DNA from: Planotetraspora phitsanulokensis
GTDB taxonomy: Bacteria > Actinomycetota > Actinomycetes > Streptosporangiales > Streptosporangiaceae
Assembly: GCF_016863295.1 (NCBI RefSeq)
Contig: NZ_BOOP01000032.1
Location: forward strand, 62,001-126,000
DNA length: 64,000 nucleotides
Direction: 5' to 3'
Shown: positions 25,453 through 33,398 of the stretch, piece after piece
Layout: each line of letters starts with the position of its first letter
How positions within the stretch are numbered: the stretch's first letter is position 1
The notes under the pieces: model-generated
Seen by the model: the letters and a program-made list of their open reading frames with translations, nothing else
Database searches by the model: none
Told to the model about the DNA's origin: nothing
Made by a program: the position numbers and the translations under genes

Positions 25453-26376
25453 GTGGACGATACCAACCCGTTCAAGTCGCTCGACCTCGATCAGAGCGCC
25501 TTCACGGAGCGCACCTTCTGCAGTTGGTACGACACCGGCTGGAGGTCGGTCCTGCTGCGCCGCTACGACGACCACCTCGTCGCCGAGGACGTCTATCTCC
25601 CTCCCACAGACGACCAGCACCTGGTCCTCGTCACGGCGGGAGAGTCCACGATCGAGTCCTTCGGAGAGGGCGGCCGGCGCAAGGCCAGGTACGTCCCCGG
25701 CCAGATCGGCCTCACTCCACCCGGCGTGCCGACCCGGTTGCGATGGCGGTCGGAGGCCTCCCCGCGGACGCTCCACCTCCATCTGCCCGACCGCCTGCTG
25801 ACCCGCGCCGCCCGGGAGTTGTGGGGGACCGAGGACAGCCCGTTGAGCCGGCCGGACGCGCTGGCGCTGTCCGATCCCGTCGTCGCGCAGGTCATGCTGG
25901 CCCTGGACACCGCCGCCGCCACGGGCATGGACGATCTCTACGCCGACTCCGCCGCCCACTTTCTCGCGGTCCACCTGCTGACCCGGCACTGCGGGATGCC
26001 CGTCCCGCGCCTTCCCCGCCGCGAGGACACCCGGGTGCGGCGCGCCATCGAGATCATGCGGGACGGCCTGCACCACCCGCTGACCCTGACCGACATCGCG
26101 AGCCAGGTCTGGCTGAGCACCTTCCACTTCGTCCGGGTCTTCAAGGCGGCGACGGGCGAGACGCCGCATCGCTATCTGACCCGGCTGCGCATCCAGGAGG
26201 CATGCCGCCATCTGGAACGTGGAACCGGCTCGATCAGTGAGATCGCCCAGCTCTGCGGGTTCAGCAGCCCTTCACACCTGTCCGCGGCCTTCGCCCGGGA
26301 GGTGGGGACCTCGCCCTCCGCCTATCGGCGTGACGTCCAGGAACGGGACCAGCGGGTCGACACGCACGACCAGTGA
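25453..26376 (+). CDS. AraC family transcriptional regulator
   Basis: A 307-residue regulator. The C-terminal 100 residues hold the two AraC HTHs: LTLTDIASQVWLSTFHFVRVFKAATG, then the linker, then ISEIAQLCGFSSPSHLSAAFAREVG. The N-terminal half is a cupin-like ligand domain. The start at GTG 25453 lacks a Shine-Dalgarno sequence. Fourteen bases separate its stop from the oxidoreductase small-subunit start, so it probably regulates that operon and may be cotranscribed with it. The inducer could be an aldehyde, which is inference. Confidence 0.88.
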   Translation: MDDTNPFKSLDLDQSAFTERTFCSWYDTGWRSVLLRRYDDHLVAEDVYLPPTDDQHLVLVTAGESTIESFGEGGRRKARYVPGQIGLTPPGVPTRLRWRSEASPRTLHLHLPDRLLTRAARELWGTEDSPLSRPDALALSDPVVAQVMLALDTAAATGMDDLYADSAAHFLAVHLLTRHCGMPVPRLPRREDTRVRRAIEIMRDGLHHPLTLTDIASQVWLSTFHFVRVFKAATGETPHRYLTRLRIQEACRHLERGTGSISEIAQLCGFSSPSHLSAAFAREVGTSPSAYRRDVQERDQRVDTHDQ

Positions 26377-26390
26377 ACGGAGGAGCCACG

Positions 26391-26990
26391 ATGACCGCAA
26401 TTGTTCGAGGGTCCGGCGGCAATCCTGCGAATGCGGCCGACGAAGACGTCTGCCTAGCGTTGGGCTCCATGGGGAGTTCTGAATCGACGATCTCGTCCGC
26501 CGTCCGTACGGAGACGACGTTCACGGTCAACGGCCGGTCCGTACGGGTGGAACTGGACCCGCGCGAGTCGCTGCTCGACGTCCTGCGGGAGCGGCTGGGG
26601 CTGACCGGCACCAAGAAGGGTTGCGACCACGGCCAGTGCGGCGCGTGCACCGTCCATCTGGACGGCCGCAGGATCGTGTCCTGCCTGACACCGGCCGTGC
26701 AGGTGAACGGCCAGGCGGTGACGACGATCGAAGGGGTGGCGGACCCCGACGGGACGCTGCACCCGCTTCAGGAGGCGTTCATCGACAACGACGCGCTGCA
26801 GTGCGGGTACTGCACGCCCGGTCAGGTGATGTCCGGGCTCGCCTGCATCGCCGAGGGCCACGCCGGCAGCGACGACGAGATCCGCGAGTACCTCAGCGGC
26901 AACCTGTGCCGCTGCGGCGCGTACGCCGGGATCCTGGCCGCCGTCCGTGAGACGGCCCGCCGCCCGAACTCCCCGTCGAGCGAGGGCTGA
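26391..26990 (+). CDS. Aldehyde oxidoreductase (PaoABC-type) [2Fe-2S] subunit
   Basis: A 199-residue iron-sulfur subunit. The plant-type cluster ligands are C78, C83, C86 and C98 (GCDHGQCGACTVHLDG), and the second cluster ligands are C138, C141, C173 and C175 (CGYCTPGQ, NLCRCG). It carries electrons from the molybdenum subunit to the FAD subunit. E. coli PaoA has a Tat signal, but no twin Arg is visible here, so the complex should be cytoplasmic. ATG 26391 has GGAGGAG seven bases upstream. It is first of three coupled structural genes. Confidence 0.92.
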   Translation: MTAIVRGSGGNPANAADEDVCLALGSMGSSESTISSAVRTETTFTVNGRSVRVELDPRESLLDVLRERLGLTGTKKGCDHGQCGACTVHLDGRRIVSCLTPAVQVNGQAVTTIEGVADPDGTLHPLQEAFIDNDALQCGYCTPGQVMSGLACIAEGHAGSDDEIREYLSGNLCRCGAYAGILAAVRETARRPNSPSSEG

Positions 26991-26993
26991 CCG

Positions 26994-27998
26994 ATGAGGC
27001 CCTTCAGCTACGCGGCACCCGCCACCCTCGCCGAGGCCGTCACCGCCCTCGCCGAGTCCGGGCCGGGCACGAAGATCCTCGCCGGCGGCACGACGCTGTA
27101 CGACCTGATGAAGCTCGACATCGAGGCGCCCCCGGCGGTCGTCGACATCCACCGCCTCGCCGAGATCGCCGCCGTCGACACGACCCGTCCCGGCGAGTTC
27201 TCCTTCGGCGCCGGCGCCCGGATGGCCGACGTCGCCGACGACCCGGTCGTGCGGCGCGACTTCCCCGCGCTGGCCGAGTCGCTCGCCAAGGCCGCCTCCC
27301 AGCAACTGCGCAACATGGCCACCGTCGGGGGCAACCTGCTTCAGCGCACCCGTTGCGGCTACTTCCGCGGCGGACCCGTGTTCCCCTGCAACAAACGAGA
27401 GCCGGGCAGCGGCTGCTCCGCGCTCGGCGGCCTGGACCGGGGGCACGCCCTGTTCGGGGGCGGCGACGCCTGCGTCGCCACCTATCCGGGCGACTGGGCG
27501 ATCGCCCTGCTCGCGTTCGACGCCGTCGTCGACGTCATCGGTCCTCGTGGCGCGCGCACGGTGGCGATCGCGGACCTCCACGTCGAGCCGGGCGACACTC
27601 CGCAGCGGGAGCACACCCTCGCCGGAGACGAGCTCATCGTCCGCATCCGCGTCCCGGTCACTCCCTCCGGCCGGGGCTCCACGTATCACAAGATCCGCGA
27701 CCGGGAGTCGTACGCCTTCGCGCTCGTGTCGGTCGCGGCGGGGGTGGCCTTCGACGACCGCGGTGTGGTCGAGGACTGCCGCATCGCTTTAGGCGGGGTG
27801 GCCACTCGGCCGTGGCGTGCCCCGGCCGCCGAGAGGGTCATGATCGGCGAGCGGCTGACCGAGGCGACCGCCCGCCGGGCCGGCGAAGTGGCGTTCGCCG
27901 GGGCCCGCCCGGGGACCGGCAACGCGTTCAAGATCGAGCTTGGCGTCCGCGCGGTGGCCGACGCGCTGCGCATCGCCGGAGAGCGAGCAGTCCGATGA
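26994..27998 (+). CDS. Aldehyde oxidoreductase FAD-binding subunit (PaoB-like, with [4Fe-4S] site)
   Basis: A 334-residue molybdopterin dehydrogenase FAD-domain protein. ILAGGTTLYDLMK is the FAD loop and ATVGGNLLQRTRC the second FAD motif. Four cysteines (C121, C132, C141, C160) lie in the insert seen in E. coli PaoB, which binds a [4Fe-4S] cluster: NKREPGSGCSALGG and CVATYPGDWA are close to that protein. This separates it from ordinary xanthine dehydrogenase FAD subunits. It starts three bases after the small subunit and overlaps the next gene by ATGA. Confidence 0.92.
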   Translation: MRPFSYAAPATLAEAVTALAESGPGTKILAGGTTLYDLMKLDIEAPPAVVDIHRLAEIAAVDTTRPGEFSFGAGARMADVADDPVVRRDFPALAESLAKAASQQLRNMATVGGNLLQRTRCGYFRGGPVFPCNKREPGSGCSALGGLDRGHALFGGGDACVATYPGDWAIALLAFDAVVDVIGPRGARTVAIADLHVEPGDTPQREHTLAGDELIVRIRVPVTPSGRGSTYHKIRDRESYAFALVSVAAGVAFDDRGVVEDCRIALGGVATRPWRAPAAERVMIGERLTEATARRAGEVAFAGARPGTGNAFKIELGVRAVADALRIAGERAVR

Positions 27999-30172
27999 GC
28001 ACTCCGACCCGGCGGGTCGACGCCCGCGAAAAGGTGACCGGTGCGGCGCGCTACGGGGCGGACCGCACGTCCCCGGACCTGGCGCACGCCGTGTTCGCCG
28101 TCTCCACCATCGGCAAGGGCCGCGTCGTGAACGTCGACACCGCCGCCGCCGAGGCCGTCCCCGGCGTGCTGACGGTGCTGACCCGCATCGACCCCGCCGA
28201 GCTCGGCTCGCCCGGCTTCGTCATGGGCGGAGGCTACGGCTTCCAGAGCCTGCAGCCGCTGACCGACGACCGCATCGCCTACCGCGGCCAGCCCATCGCG
28301 CTGGTCGTCGCCGACACGCTCGTCGCCGCGACCGAGGCGGCGAACCTGGTCCGCGCGGAATACGAGGCCGAGCCGGTCACGTCGGACCTCGACGCGGAAG
28401 GCGCCGAGACGCTCGTTCAGGAGGAGGCCATCCCGCTTCCGTTTCTCGCCGACATCGTCGTGGGCGACGCCGACGCCGCCTTCGCCGGGAGCGCGGTGCG
28501 GATCGAGGAGACCTACGAGCTTCCCCGGCAGCACCAGGTGCCGATGGAGCTGATCGGCGGGGTCGTGGAGTGGCGCGGCGACACGCTGGTGGTGCACGAG
28601 GGGACCCAGAACGCGGGAGCCCTGCGCGGCGGCCTGGCCAAGCAGCTCGGCATGGATCCCGCGAAGATCGAGATCATCGCCCCCTACACGGGAGGCGGGT
28701 TCGGCCAGAAGAACTCCCTTCAGCCCCACGTGGGACCGCTTGCGCTGGCCGCACGCCGGCTCGGGCGGCCGATCAAGTTCGTCATGCCCCGGACGCAGAC
28801 GTTCCACCAGGCCAGCTTCCGCCCGGCGAGCCGCCATCTCGTACGGCTCGGCGCCGACGAGACCGGCCGGCTGCTGGCCGCGGTCCACGAGGTGGACCAG
28901 CAGACCTCCCGGCACGACCTGTTCCCCAGCATGTCGACGGAGATCACCAGCCGTCTCTACGGGATCGGCCATTTCCGGGGCCGTCAGCGGCTGGTCCGCA
29001 CCGATGTGCAGACTCCCGGCTTCATGCGCGCTCCGTTCGAGCACCCCGCCGCGTTCGCGTTCGAGTCGGCCGTCGACGAGCTCGCCTACGCTGTGGGGCA
29101 GGACCCCGTGGCGCTGCGCCTGGCCAACGACACCGACGTCGACCCGGTCACCGGGCAGCCGTTCTCGTCCCGCTACCTCGCCGAGTGCCTCCGGCGCGGA
29201 GCCGACATGTTCGGCTGGGCCGGCCGTACCCACGAGCCCCGCTCGATGCGCGCTTCGGACGGATCGCGGATCGGCTGGGGGGTCGCGTCCGGCGTCTATC
29301 CCGCATCGGTCGCGCCGGCCGTCGCCCGGCTGACCGCCACCTCGGAGGGGAAGGTCACCGTCGGGGTGGACGGCCACGAGATGGGCCAGGGCATCCGCAC
29401 CGCGATCACCCTGCTGATCTCCGAGGACCTGTCCGTCGGGGTCGACGACGTGACCGTGGACGTCGGCGACACCAGGGTGGCGCCGCAACATCTCACCGCC
29501 GGTTCGTGGGGTACGGCCACGGCGCTGCAGGCCGTCCACGCCGCGCTGCGTGAGCTGCGCAAACACCTCAACGTGGCGGACAGCGATCCCGTCGACGTGG
29601 GGGCGGCGGTCGCCGCGACCGGGCAGACGAGCGTCGAGGTGGAGGCGACCACCATCGCGCCCGGGCAGCCGCCCGAGATCATCGAACGGTCACGTGCGGG
29701 GCTGGTCGCCTTCGCCGGGCCGGTCTACCCCGGCTTCACCGCCTTCAGTTTCATCGCGCATTTCGTCGAGGTGCGGATCGAGCCGACGACCCGGCGCATC
29801 CGGGTGCCGCGCGTGGTCAGCGTGGCCGACTGCGGCAGGGTCGCCAGCCCGGTGACCGCCGCCAGCCAGGTCCGCGGCGCCGTGGTCTGGGGCATCGGAG
29901 CGTCGTTGCGGGAGCGGAGCGAGGTCGATCCCCGATTCGGCGGGTTCGCCAACGCGACCATGGAGGAGTACCCGATCCCGGTCAACGCCGACATCGGCGA
30001 GATCGAGGTCGGTTTCGTCGACAAGCCCGACCCGATGCTCAACCCGGTCGGGGTCAAGGGCCTCGGCGAGGTGGCCATGGTGGGTGTGGCCGCCGCCATC
30101 GGGAACGCCGTCTTCCACGCCACGGGCCGCCGTCTGCGACGGTTGCCGATCCGCATCGAAGACGTGCTCTGA
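27995..30172 (+). CDS. Aldehyde oxidoreductase molybdopterin-binding subunit (PaoC-like)
   Basis: A 725-residue molybdenum subunit that oxidises aldehydes to acids. Markers are YTGGGFGQKNSLQPHVG, DGHEMGQGIRTA and the C-terminal VGVKGLGEVAMVG, where E692 is the catalytic base; the same number is used in E. coli PaoC. The residue count (725 against 732) fits. It overlaps the FAD gene by four bases. No PaoD/XdhC-type maturation chaperone follows within the window, so the enzyme must use one encoded elsewhere. The substrate range is inferred as aromatic aldehydes by family only. Confidence 0.93.
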   Translation: MSTPTRRVDAREKVTGAARYGADRTSPDLAHAVFAVSTIGKGRVVNVDTAAAEAVPGVLTVLTRIDPAELGSPGFVMGGGYGFQSLQPLTDDRIAYRGQPIALVVADTLVAATEAANLVRAEYEAEPVTSDLDAEGAETLVQEEAIPLPFLADIVVGDADAAFAGSAVRIEETYELPRQHQVPMELIGGVVEWRGDTLVVHEGTQNAGALRGGLAKQLGMDPAKIEIIAPYTGGGFGQKNSLQPHVGPLALAARRLGRPIKFVMPRTQTFHQASFRPASRHLVRLGADETGRLLAAVHEVDQQTSRHDLFPSMSTEITSRLYGIGHFRGRQRLVRTDVQTPGFMRAPFEHPAAFAFESAVDELAYAVGQDPVALRLANDTDVDPVTGQPFSSRYLAECLRRGADMFGWAGRTHEPRSMRASDGSRIGWGVASGVYPASVAPAVARLTATSEGKVTVGVDGHEMGQGIRTAITLLISEDLSVGVDDVTVDVGDTRVAPQHLTAGSWGTATALQAVHAALRELRKHLNVADSDPVDVGAAVAATGQTSVEVEATTIAPGQPPEIIERSRAGLVAFAGPVYPGFTAFSFIAHFVEVRIEPTTRRIRVPRVVSVADCGRVASPVTAASQVRGAVVWGIGASLRERSEVDPRFGGFANATMEEYPIPVNADIGEIEVGFVDKPDPMLNPVGVKGLGEVAMVGVAAAIGNAVFHATGRRLRRLPIRIEDVL

Positions 30173-30220
30173 GGGGTTCGCACCGGGCCATGCCGATCAC
30201 TGTCGTGGTAGGCATTGCAC

Positions 30221-31735
30221 ATGGCACCGCCCGCCCCCCTGCGCGCCGACGACCCCCGGCGCCTCGGCGTCTATCGTCTGGCCGGGCGCATCGGCCAGGG
30301 GGGACAGGGAGTGGTGTTCCTCGGCACCGCTCCCGGCGGCGTCCAGGTCGCGGTGAAGCGCATGCACCAGGAACTGGACGGTGAGAAGGCCAGAAGGCGC
30401 TTCATCGCCGAGGTGGAGGCGGTGCGGCGGGTCGCGCCCTTCTGCACGGCGCAGGTGCTCGACGCCGACCTCGACGAGGAGCGCCCCTACATCGTCAGCG
30501 AGTACATCGACGGGCCGTCCCTGCGCGAGGACGTCACGACCTCGGGTCCCCGCGCCGGGGGATCGCTCGATCGGATCGCCGTGGCCACGGCCACCGCGCT
30601 CGCGGCCATCCATCAGGCCGGGGTGGTGCACCGGGACTTCAAGCCGGGCAACGTCCTACTCGGCCCGGATGGCCCGCGTGTGATCGACTTCGGCATCTCC
30701 CGGATCCTGGACGCGACGGAGACCGTGACGATCACCCCGGTCGGCACGCCCGCGTACATCTCTCCCGAGCAGCTCAGGGGAGAACGGGTGAGTCCGGCGG
30801 CCGACATGTTCGGCTGGGCGCTCACGGTCGCCTACACCGCGAGCGGGCGGCACGCATACAGTGCCGATTCCTTCGAGGCGATCCTCGGCAGGATCCTGTT
30901 CGGCACGGCCGACCTCGGGCCTCTCAGCGGCCGGTTACGCGACATCGTCGTCGCCTGCCTCGCGGCGGCCCCCTCCGACCGGCCGACCGCGGACGAGGTG
31001 CTGCGTCACCTCATCGGGCGCGAGGAGTTCGCTCTCCGCGACAAGGAGCCCGGCTCCGTGCTCGAGGCGGGCGCCCTCCTGGCCGCCGACACGCACCCGG
31101 CGGACGCGGCCTCGGCGAGCGTGTCGCCGGACGCCGTCACCGACCCCCAGACGCCACAGGACCTCGGCGAGATGGTCGCCGCGTCGGATCTGGACAGGGC
31201 CGAGCACACCCGCCCCGGCGGCGTCTCGCGGTGGCTCCTGCGGAAGCCCGTCATCGTGACGGTGGCCGCCGTCCTCGTCGCCGGCGTCGTCGGGGCGACG
31301 TTGTGGTGGACCGGTCACGGCCGGTCGGGCACGGTCGCCTCGCCGTCCACGTCCTCCCCGCTCGCGTCCCCCACCGTGCCGACCGCCACCCCCTCGTCGC
31401 CGCGAGCGTTCTCGTACGCGGGCCGCTGGACCGGAAGCGCCGAGTATTCCTCGAGGGACCTGGTCTTCTCCGTGGAACTGGTCCTGGCCGCGAACACGGC
31501 CAAGGCCGGCTCCATGCGGTGGGGGGAGAACCTCCAGTGCTCGGGGCGGCTGAGCCGGGTGCGTGAGACGGACGTCACCTTGACGATGCGGATCGGCAAG
31601 GTCGTCGGCCCCCGTGGGTGCTCCCCGGCCACAGTCGAGCTCACCCCGCAGGGCCGCGACACGATGGCCTTCCGGGTCACCCGCACGGCGGAGACGAAGC
31701 CCCGGTACTCCGGCCTCGTCGTCCTGACGCCCTGA
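30221..31735 (+). CDS. Membrane-anchored serine/threonine protein kinase
   Basis: A 504-residue PknB-type kinase. The P-loop reads GRIGQGGQGVVF, the Lys is in VAVKRM, the catalytic loop is HRDFKPGN, and DFGIS and APE-like SPEQ motifs follow. A single membrane helix near residue 345-367 (VIVTVAAVLVAGVVGATLWW) leads to a Ser/Thr/Pro-rich linker and an extracellular beta-rich domain of about 110 residues with two cysteines, which may bind a cell-wall or other ligand. The start is ATG 30221, with GGTAGG upstream. It stands alone after the oxidoreductase operon. Confidence 0.92.
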   Translation: MAPPAPLRADDPRRLGVYRLAGRIGQGGQGVVFLGTAPGGVQVAVKRMHQELDGEKARRRFIAEVEAVRRVAPFCTAQVLDADLDEERPYIVSEYIDGPSLREDVTTSGPRAGGSLDRIAVATATALAAIHQAGVVHRDFKPGNVLLGPDGPRVIDFGISRILDATETVTITPVGTPAYISPEQLRGERVSPAADMFGWALTVAYTASGRHAYSADSFEAILGRILFGTADLGPLSGRLRDIVVACLAAAPSDRPTADEVLRHLIGREEFALRDKEPGSVLEAGALLAADTHPADAASASVSPDAVTDPQTPQDLGEMVAASDLDRAEHTRPGGVSRWLLRKPVIVTVAAVLVAGVVGATLWWTGHGRSGTVASPSTSSPLASPTVPTATPSSPRAFSYAGRWTGSAEYSSRDLVFSVELVLAANTAKAGSMRWGENLQCSGRLSRVRETDVTLTMRIGKVVGPRGCSPATVELTPQGRDTMAFRVTRTAETKPRYSGLVVLTP

Positions 31736-31834
31736 CCGCCACGCGGGTTCCGTGCCCTTCGCCCGTCGTGCTCTTCGCCCGCCGCGCCCTCATGCGCCCG
31801 CGTCTCACCGCCGCGCCTCCGCGCCCCTTGTCCC

Positions 31835-31912
31835 GGTCCGTTGTCTCGGTCCGTTGTCTCGGTCCGTTGTCTCGGTCCGTTGTCTCGGTCCGTTGTCTCG
31901 GCCTGTTGTCTC
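31835..31912. repeat. 13-bp tandem repeat, six units
   Basis: GGTCCGTTGTCTC occurs five times exactly (31835-31899), followed by GGCCTGTTGTCTC (31900-31912). A partial unit precedes it. The 13-base period rules out a coding repeat. It lies between the kinase gene and the CGNR gene; a different 13-bp array lies on the other side of the CGNR gene. Confidence 0.9.
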
Positions 31913-32023
31913 GCGCCTTGTATCCCGCGTCCCCGGCGTCAGCGTTCGGGCCATCACACGGCCTTACCCGCCCGTCTCACTCCACCCGCGTCGCTCTCCC
32001 GGTGGGGGCAAGGGCCTTCTTCT

Positions 32024-32062
32024 CGTTTCTCATGGAATCTCGGACGACTTCCGTGAGAATCG
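32024..32062. repeat. Dispersed dyad element, copy 2 (upstream of the CGNR gene)
   Basis: Arms CGTTTCTCATGGAA (32024-32037) and TTCCGTGAGAATCG (32049-32062) face each other across 11 bases. The first 16 bases are identical to copy 1 read on its minus strand (373-388). It lies about 100 bases before the CGNR start, a position fit for an operator or a promoter-associated stem. Which protein binds is unknown. Confidence 0.65.
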
Positions 32063-32164
32063 AAACACTGCCCCTGTGCCCCCGTGCCCGCAGGCGCGAT
32101 CGGCCACGATGACCGAACAGATCCACACCGGACCGCTGGCCGCTGAGGAGAGGACGACCTGACG

Positions 32165-32743
32165 ATGGCGCCCTGGCATCCGGCCCCCGGTGAGGACGGT
32201 TCCGTCGCACTGGCGCTGATCAATTCACGGCACTCCACCCCTGCCACCGGGATGATCGACGACCTGCCCTCGTCGCGTGAGATCGCCGACTGGCTACGGG
32301 CGCGCGGCCTCGTCGTCGATGGCGGCCTCCCGCTGGGGCCGATCGAGGTCATCCGGCTGCATGAGCTCAGAAACGCCGCGCGATGTCTGTTCGTCGCCGT
32401 CGCGGACGGGAGCCGACCCTGGCAGCCCGCGATGGAGCTGGTGAACGAACTGGTCCGGGCAGTTCCAGTGGCTCCGGTGGTGGAGTGGCCCGTCACCGGT
32501 CCGGTGAAGGTCTGGCATGCGGAACGGGAGGGCTTCGACGCGGTTCTCGCCCACATCGCCCGTGACGCCGTCGACGTCATCACCGGACCGCGCGCGCCGA
32601 CGATCCGCCGGTGCGAGTCGCCCCGCTGCGTACGGATCTTTCTGCGCGAGCACGCCCGGCGGGTCTGGTGCTCCACGACCTGCGGGGACCGGGCGCGCGC
32701 CGACCGGCACTACCGGATCCAGCGGGCCGGCCGCGACGGCTGA
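32165..32743 (+). CDS. CGNR zinc-finger (ABATE-domain) regulator
   Basis: A 192-residue protein of the CGNR family. The N-terminal ABATE-like domain has SREIADWLRARG and LHELRNAARCLF. The C-terminal zinc finger has IRRCESPRCVRIFL, then RRVWCSTTCGDRARADRHY, with four Cys ligands; the Cys-Gly-Asn-Arg signature reads CGDR. The family is a likely stress-induced transcription regulator. GAGGAGAGG lies upstream of ATG 32165. The gene stands alone, flanked by two 13-bp tandem arrays and preceded by the dyad element. Confidence 0.85.
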   Translation: MAPWHPAPGEDGSVALALINSRHSTPATGMIDDLPSSREIADWLRARGLVVDGGLPLGPIEVIRLHELRNAARCLFVAVADGSRPWQPAMELVNELVRAVPVAPVVEWPVTGPVKVWHAEREGFDAVLAHIARDAVDVITGPRAPTIRRCESPRCVRIFLREHARRVWCSTTCGDRARADRHYRIQRAGRDG

Positions 32744-32799
32744 GGGCGACCCCGGGACGCGGACCCCCGGGTGCGCACGAGGCCCTCGCGCCCGGCAGC

Positions 32800-32847
32800 G
32801 TCACTCGGCACTGTCACTCGGCACTGTCACTCGGCACTGTCACTCGG
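32800..32847. repeat. 13-bp tandem repeat, 3.7 units
   Basis: GTCACTCGGCACT occurs at 32800-32812, 32813-32825 and 32826-32838, with a partial fourth copy. The last unit overlaps the stop codon and last codons of the minus-strand HxlR gene. The sequence is unrelated to the 13-bp array at 31835, but the period is the same. Confidence 0.85.
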
Positions 32848-33394
32848 ACTCGCTGGCACCCGGCGTCGTCTCGGTCGCCTCGCTCGCGCGTGCGGCGAGG
32901 GCGGCGGCCCGGTCGGGGACGCTCGCGAATCGCCCGCGCAGTCCTTCGCCGGCACCCGGACCCGCGGCGAACCGCACCGCGGACGCGGTGACGGGCTCAC
33001 CGGTCTTCCGGTCGACCATGACCGGATCGATCTCGCGCCCGCTCTCGGAGTCGACCACGATCACCGACGGCTCGTCGTCTGCCCGCAGCTCGTTTCCCCA
33101 GGTGGTCAGCGCGAGCAGCACCGGCAGGAACCGCCGCCCGCGCTCGGTGAGCACGTATTCGTACCTCACGGGACGCTGCTGGTACGGCCTGCGGGACAGG
33201 ACGCCCGCCGCCACCAGCGCCTTGAGCCGGCGGGTCAGCATGTTGGGCGCGATGCCCAGGCTGCGCTCGAACTCGTCGAAACGGCTGTAGCCGTCGAAGG
33301 CGTCACGCAGGATGAGCATGCTCCACCAGTCGCCGACCTGGTCCAGGCTCGCGGCCATGGGGCACTCGGCCCCCGAGAAGCTGGTGCGCTGCAT
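32840..33394 (-). CDS. HxlR-family winged-helix regulator
   Basis: A 184-residue regulator. VGDWWSMLILRDAFDGYSRFDEFERSLGIAPNMLTRRLKAL is the HxlR winged helix; YEYVLTERGRRFLPVLLAL completes it. A longer, acidic C-terminal tail than usual ends in a Glu/Ser-rich stretch. Cys11 lies in the usual position of the thiol or aldehyde-sensing Cys of HxlR/HypR/YodB proteins. It starts four bases after the aldo/keto reductase stop, forming a two-gene operon, and likely binds the 38-bp dyad before that operon. Confidence 0.9.
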   Translation of the reverse strand: MQRTSFSGAECPMAASLDQVGDWWSMLILRDAFDGYSRFDEFERSLGIAPNMLTRRLKALVAAGVLSRRPYQQRPVRYEYVLTERGRRFLPVLLALTTWGNELRADDEPSVIVVDSESGREIDPVMVDRKTGEPVTASAVRFAAGPGAGEGLRGRFASVPDRAAALAARASEATETTPGASESE

Positions 33395-33398
33395 CCGA

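Larger units (their letters stand above)
31736..32164. other. 429-base intergenic region: tandem array, dyad element, mini-ORF
   Basis: No full gene is convincing. The region holds the 13-bp array (31835-31912), the dyad element (32024-32062), and a 17-codon ORF (32109-32162) that starts ATG with no Shine-Dalgarno sequence and ends two bases before the CGNR gene start. The mini-ORF contains GAGGAGAGG, which is the likely ribosome site of the CGNR gene. Confidence 0.5.

Noticed and set aside
31835-31912. CRISPR array
   Set aside because: The units are 13 bases and directly abut without spacers; no cas gene is present.
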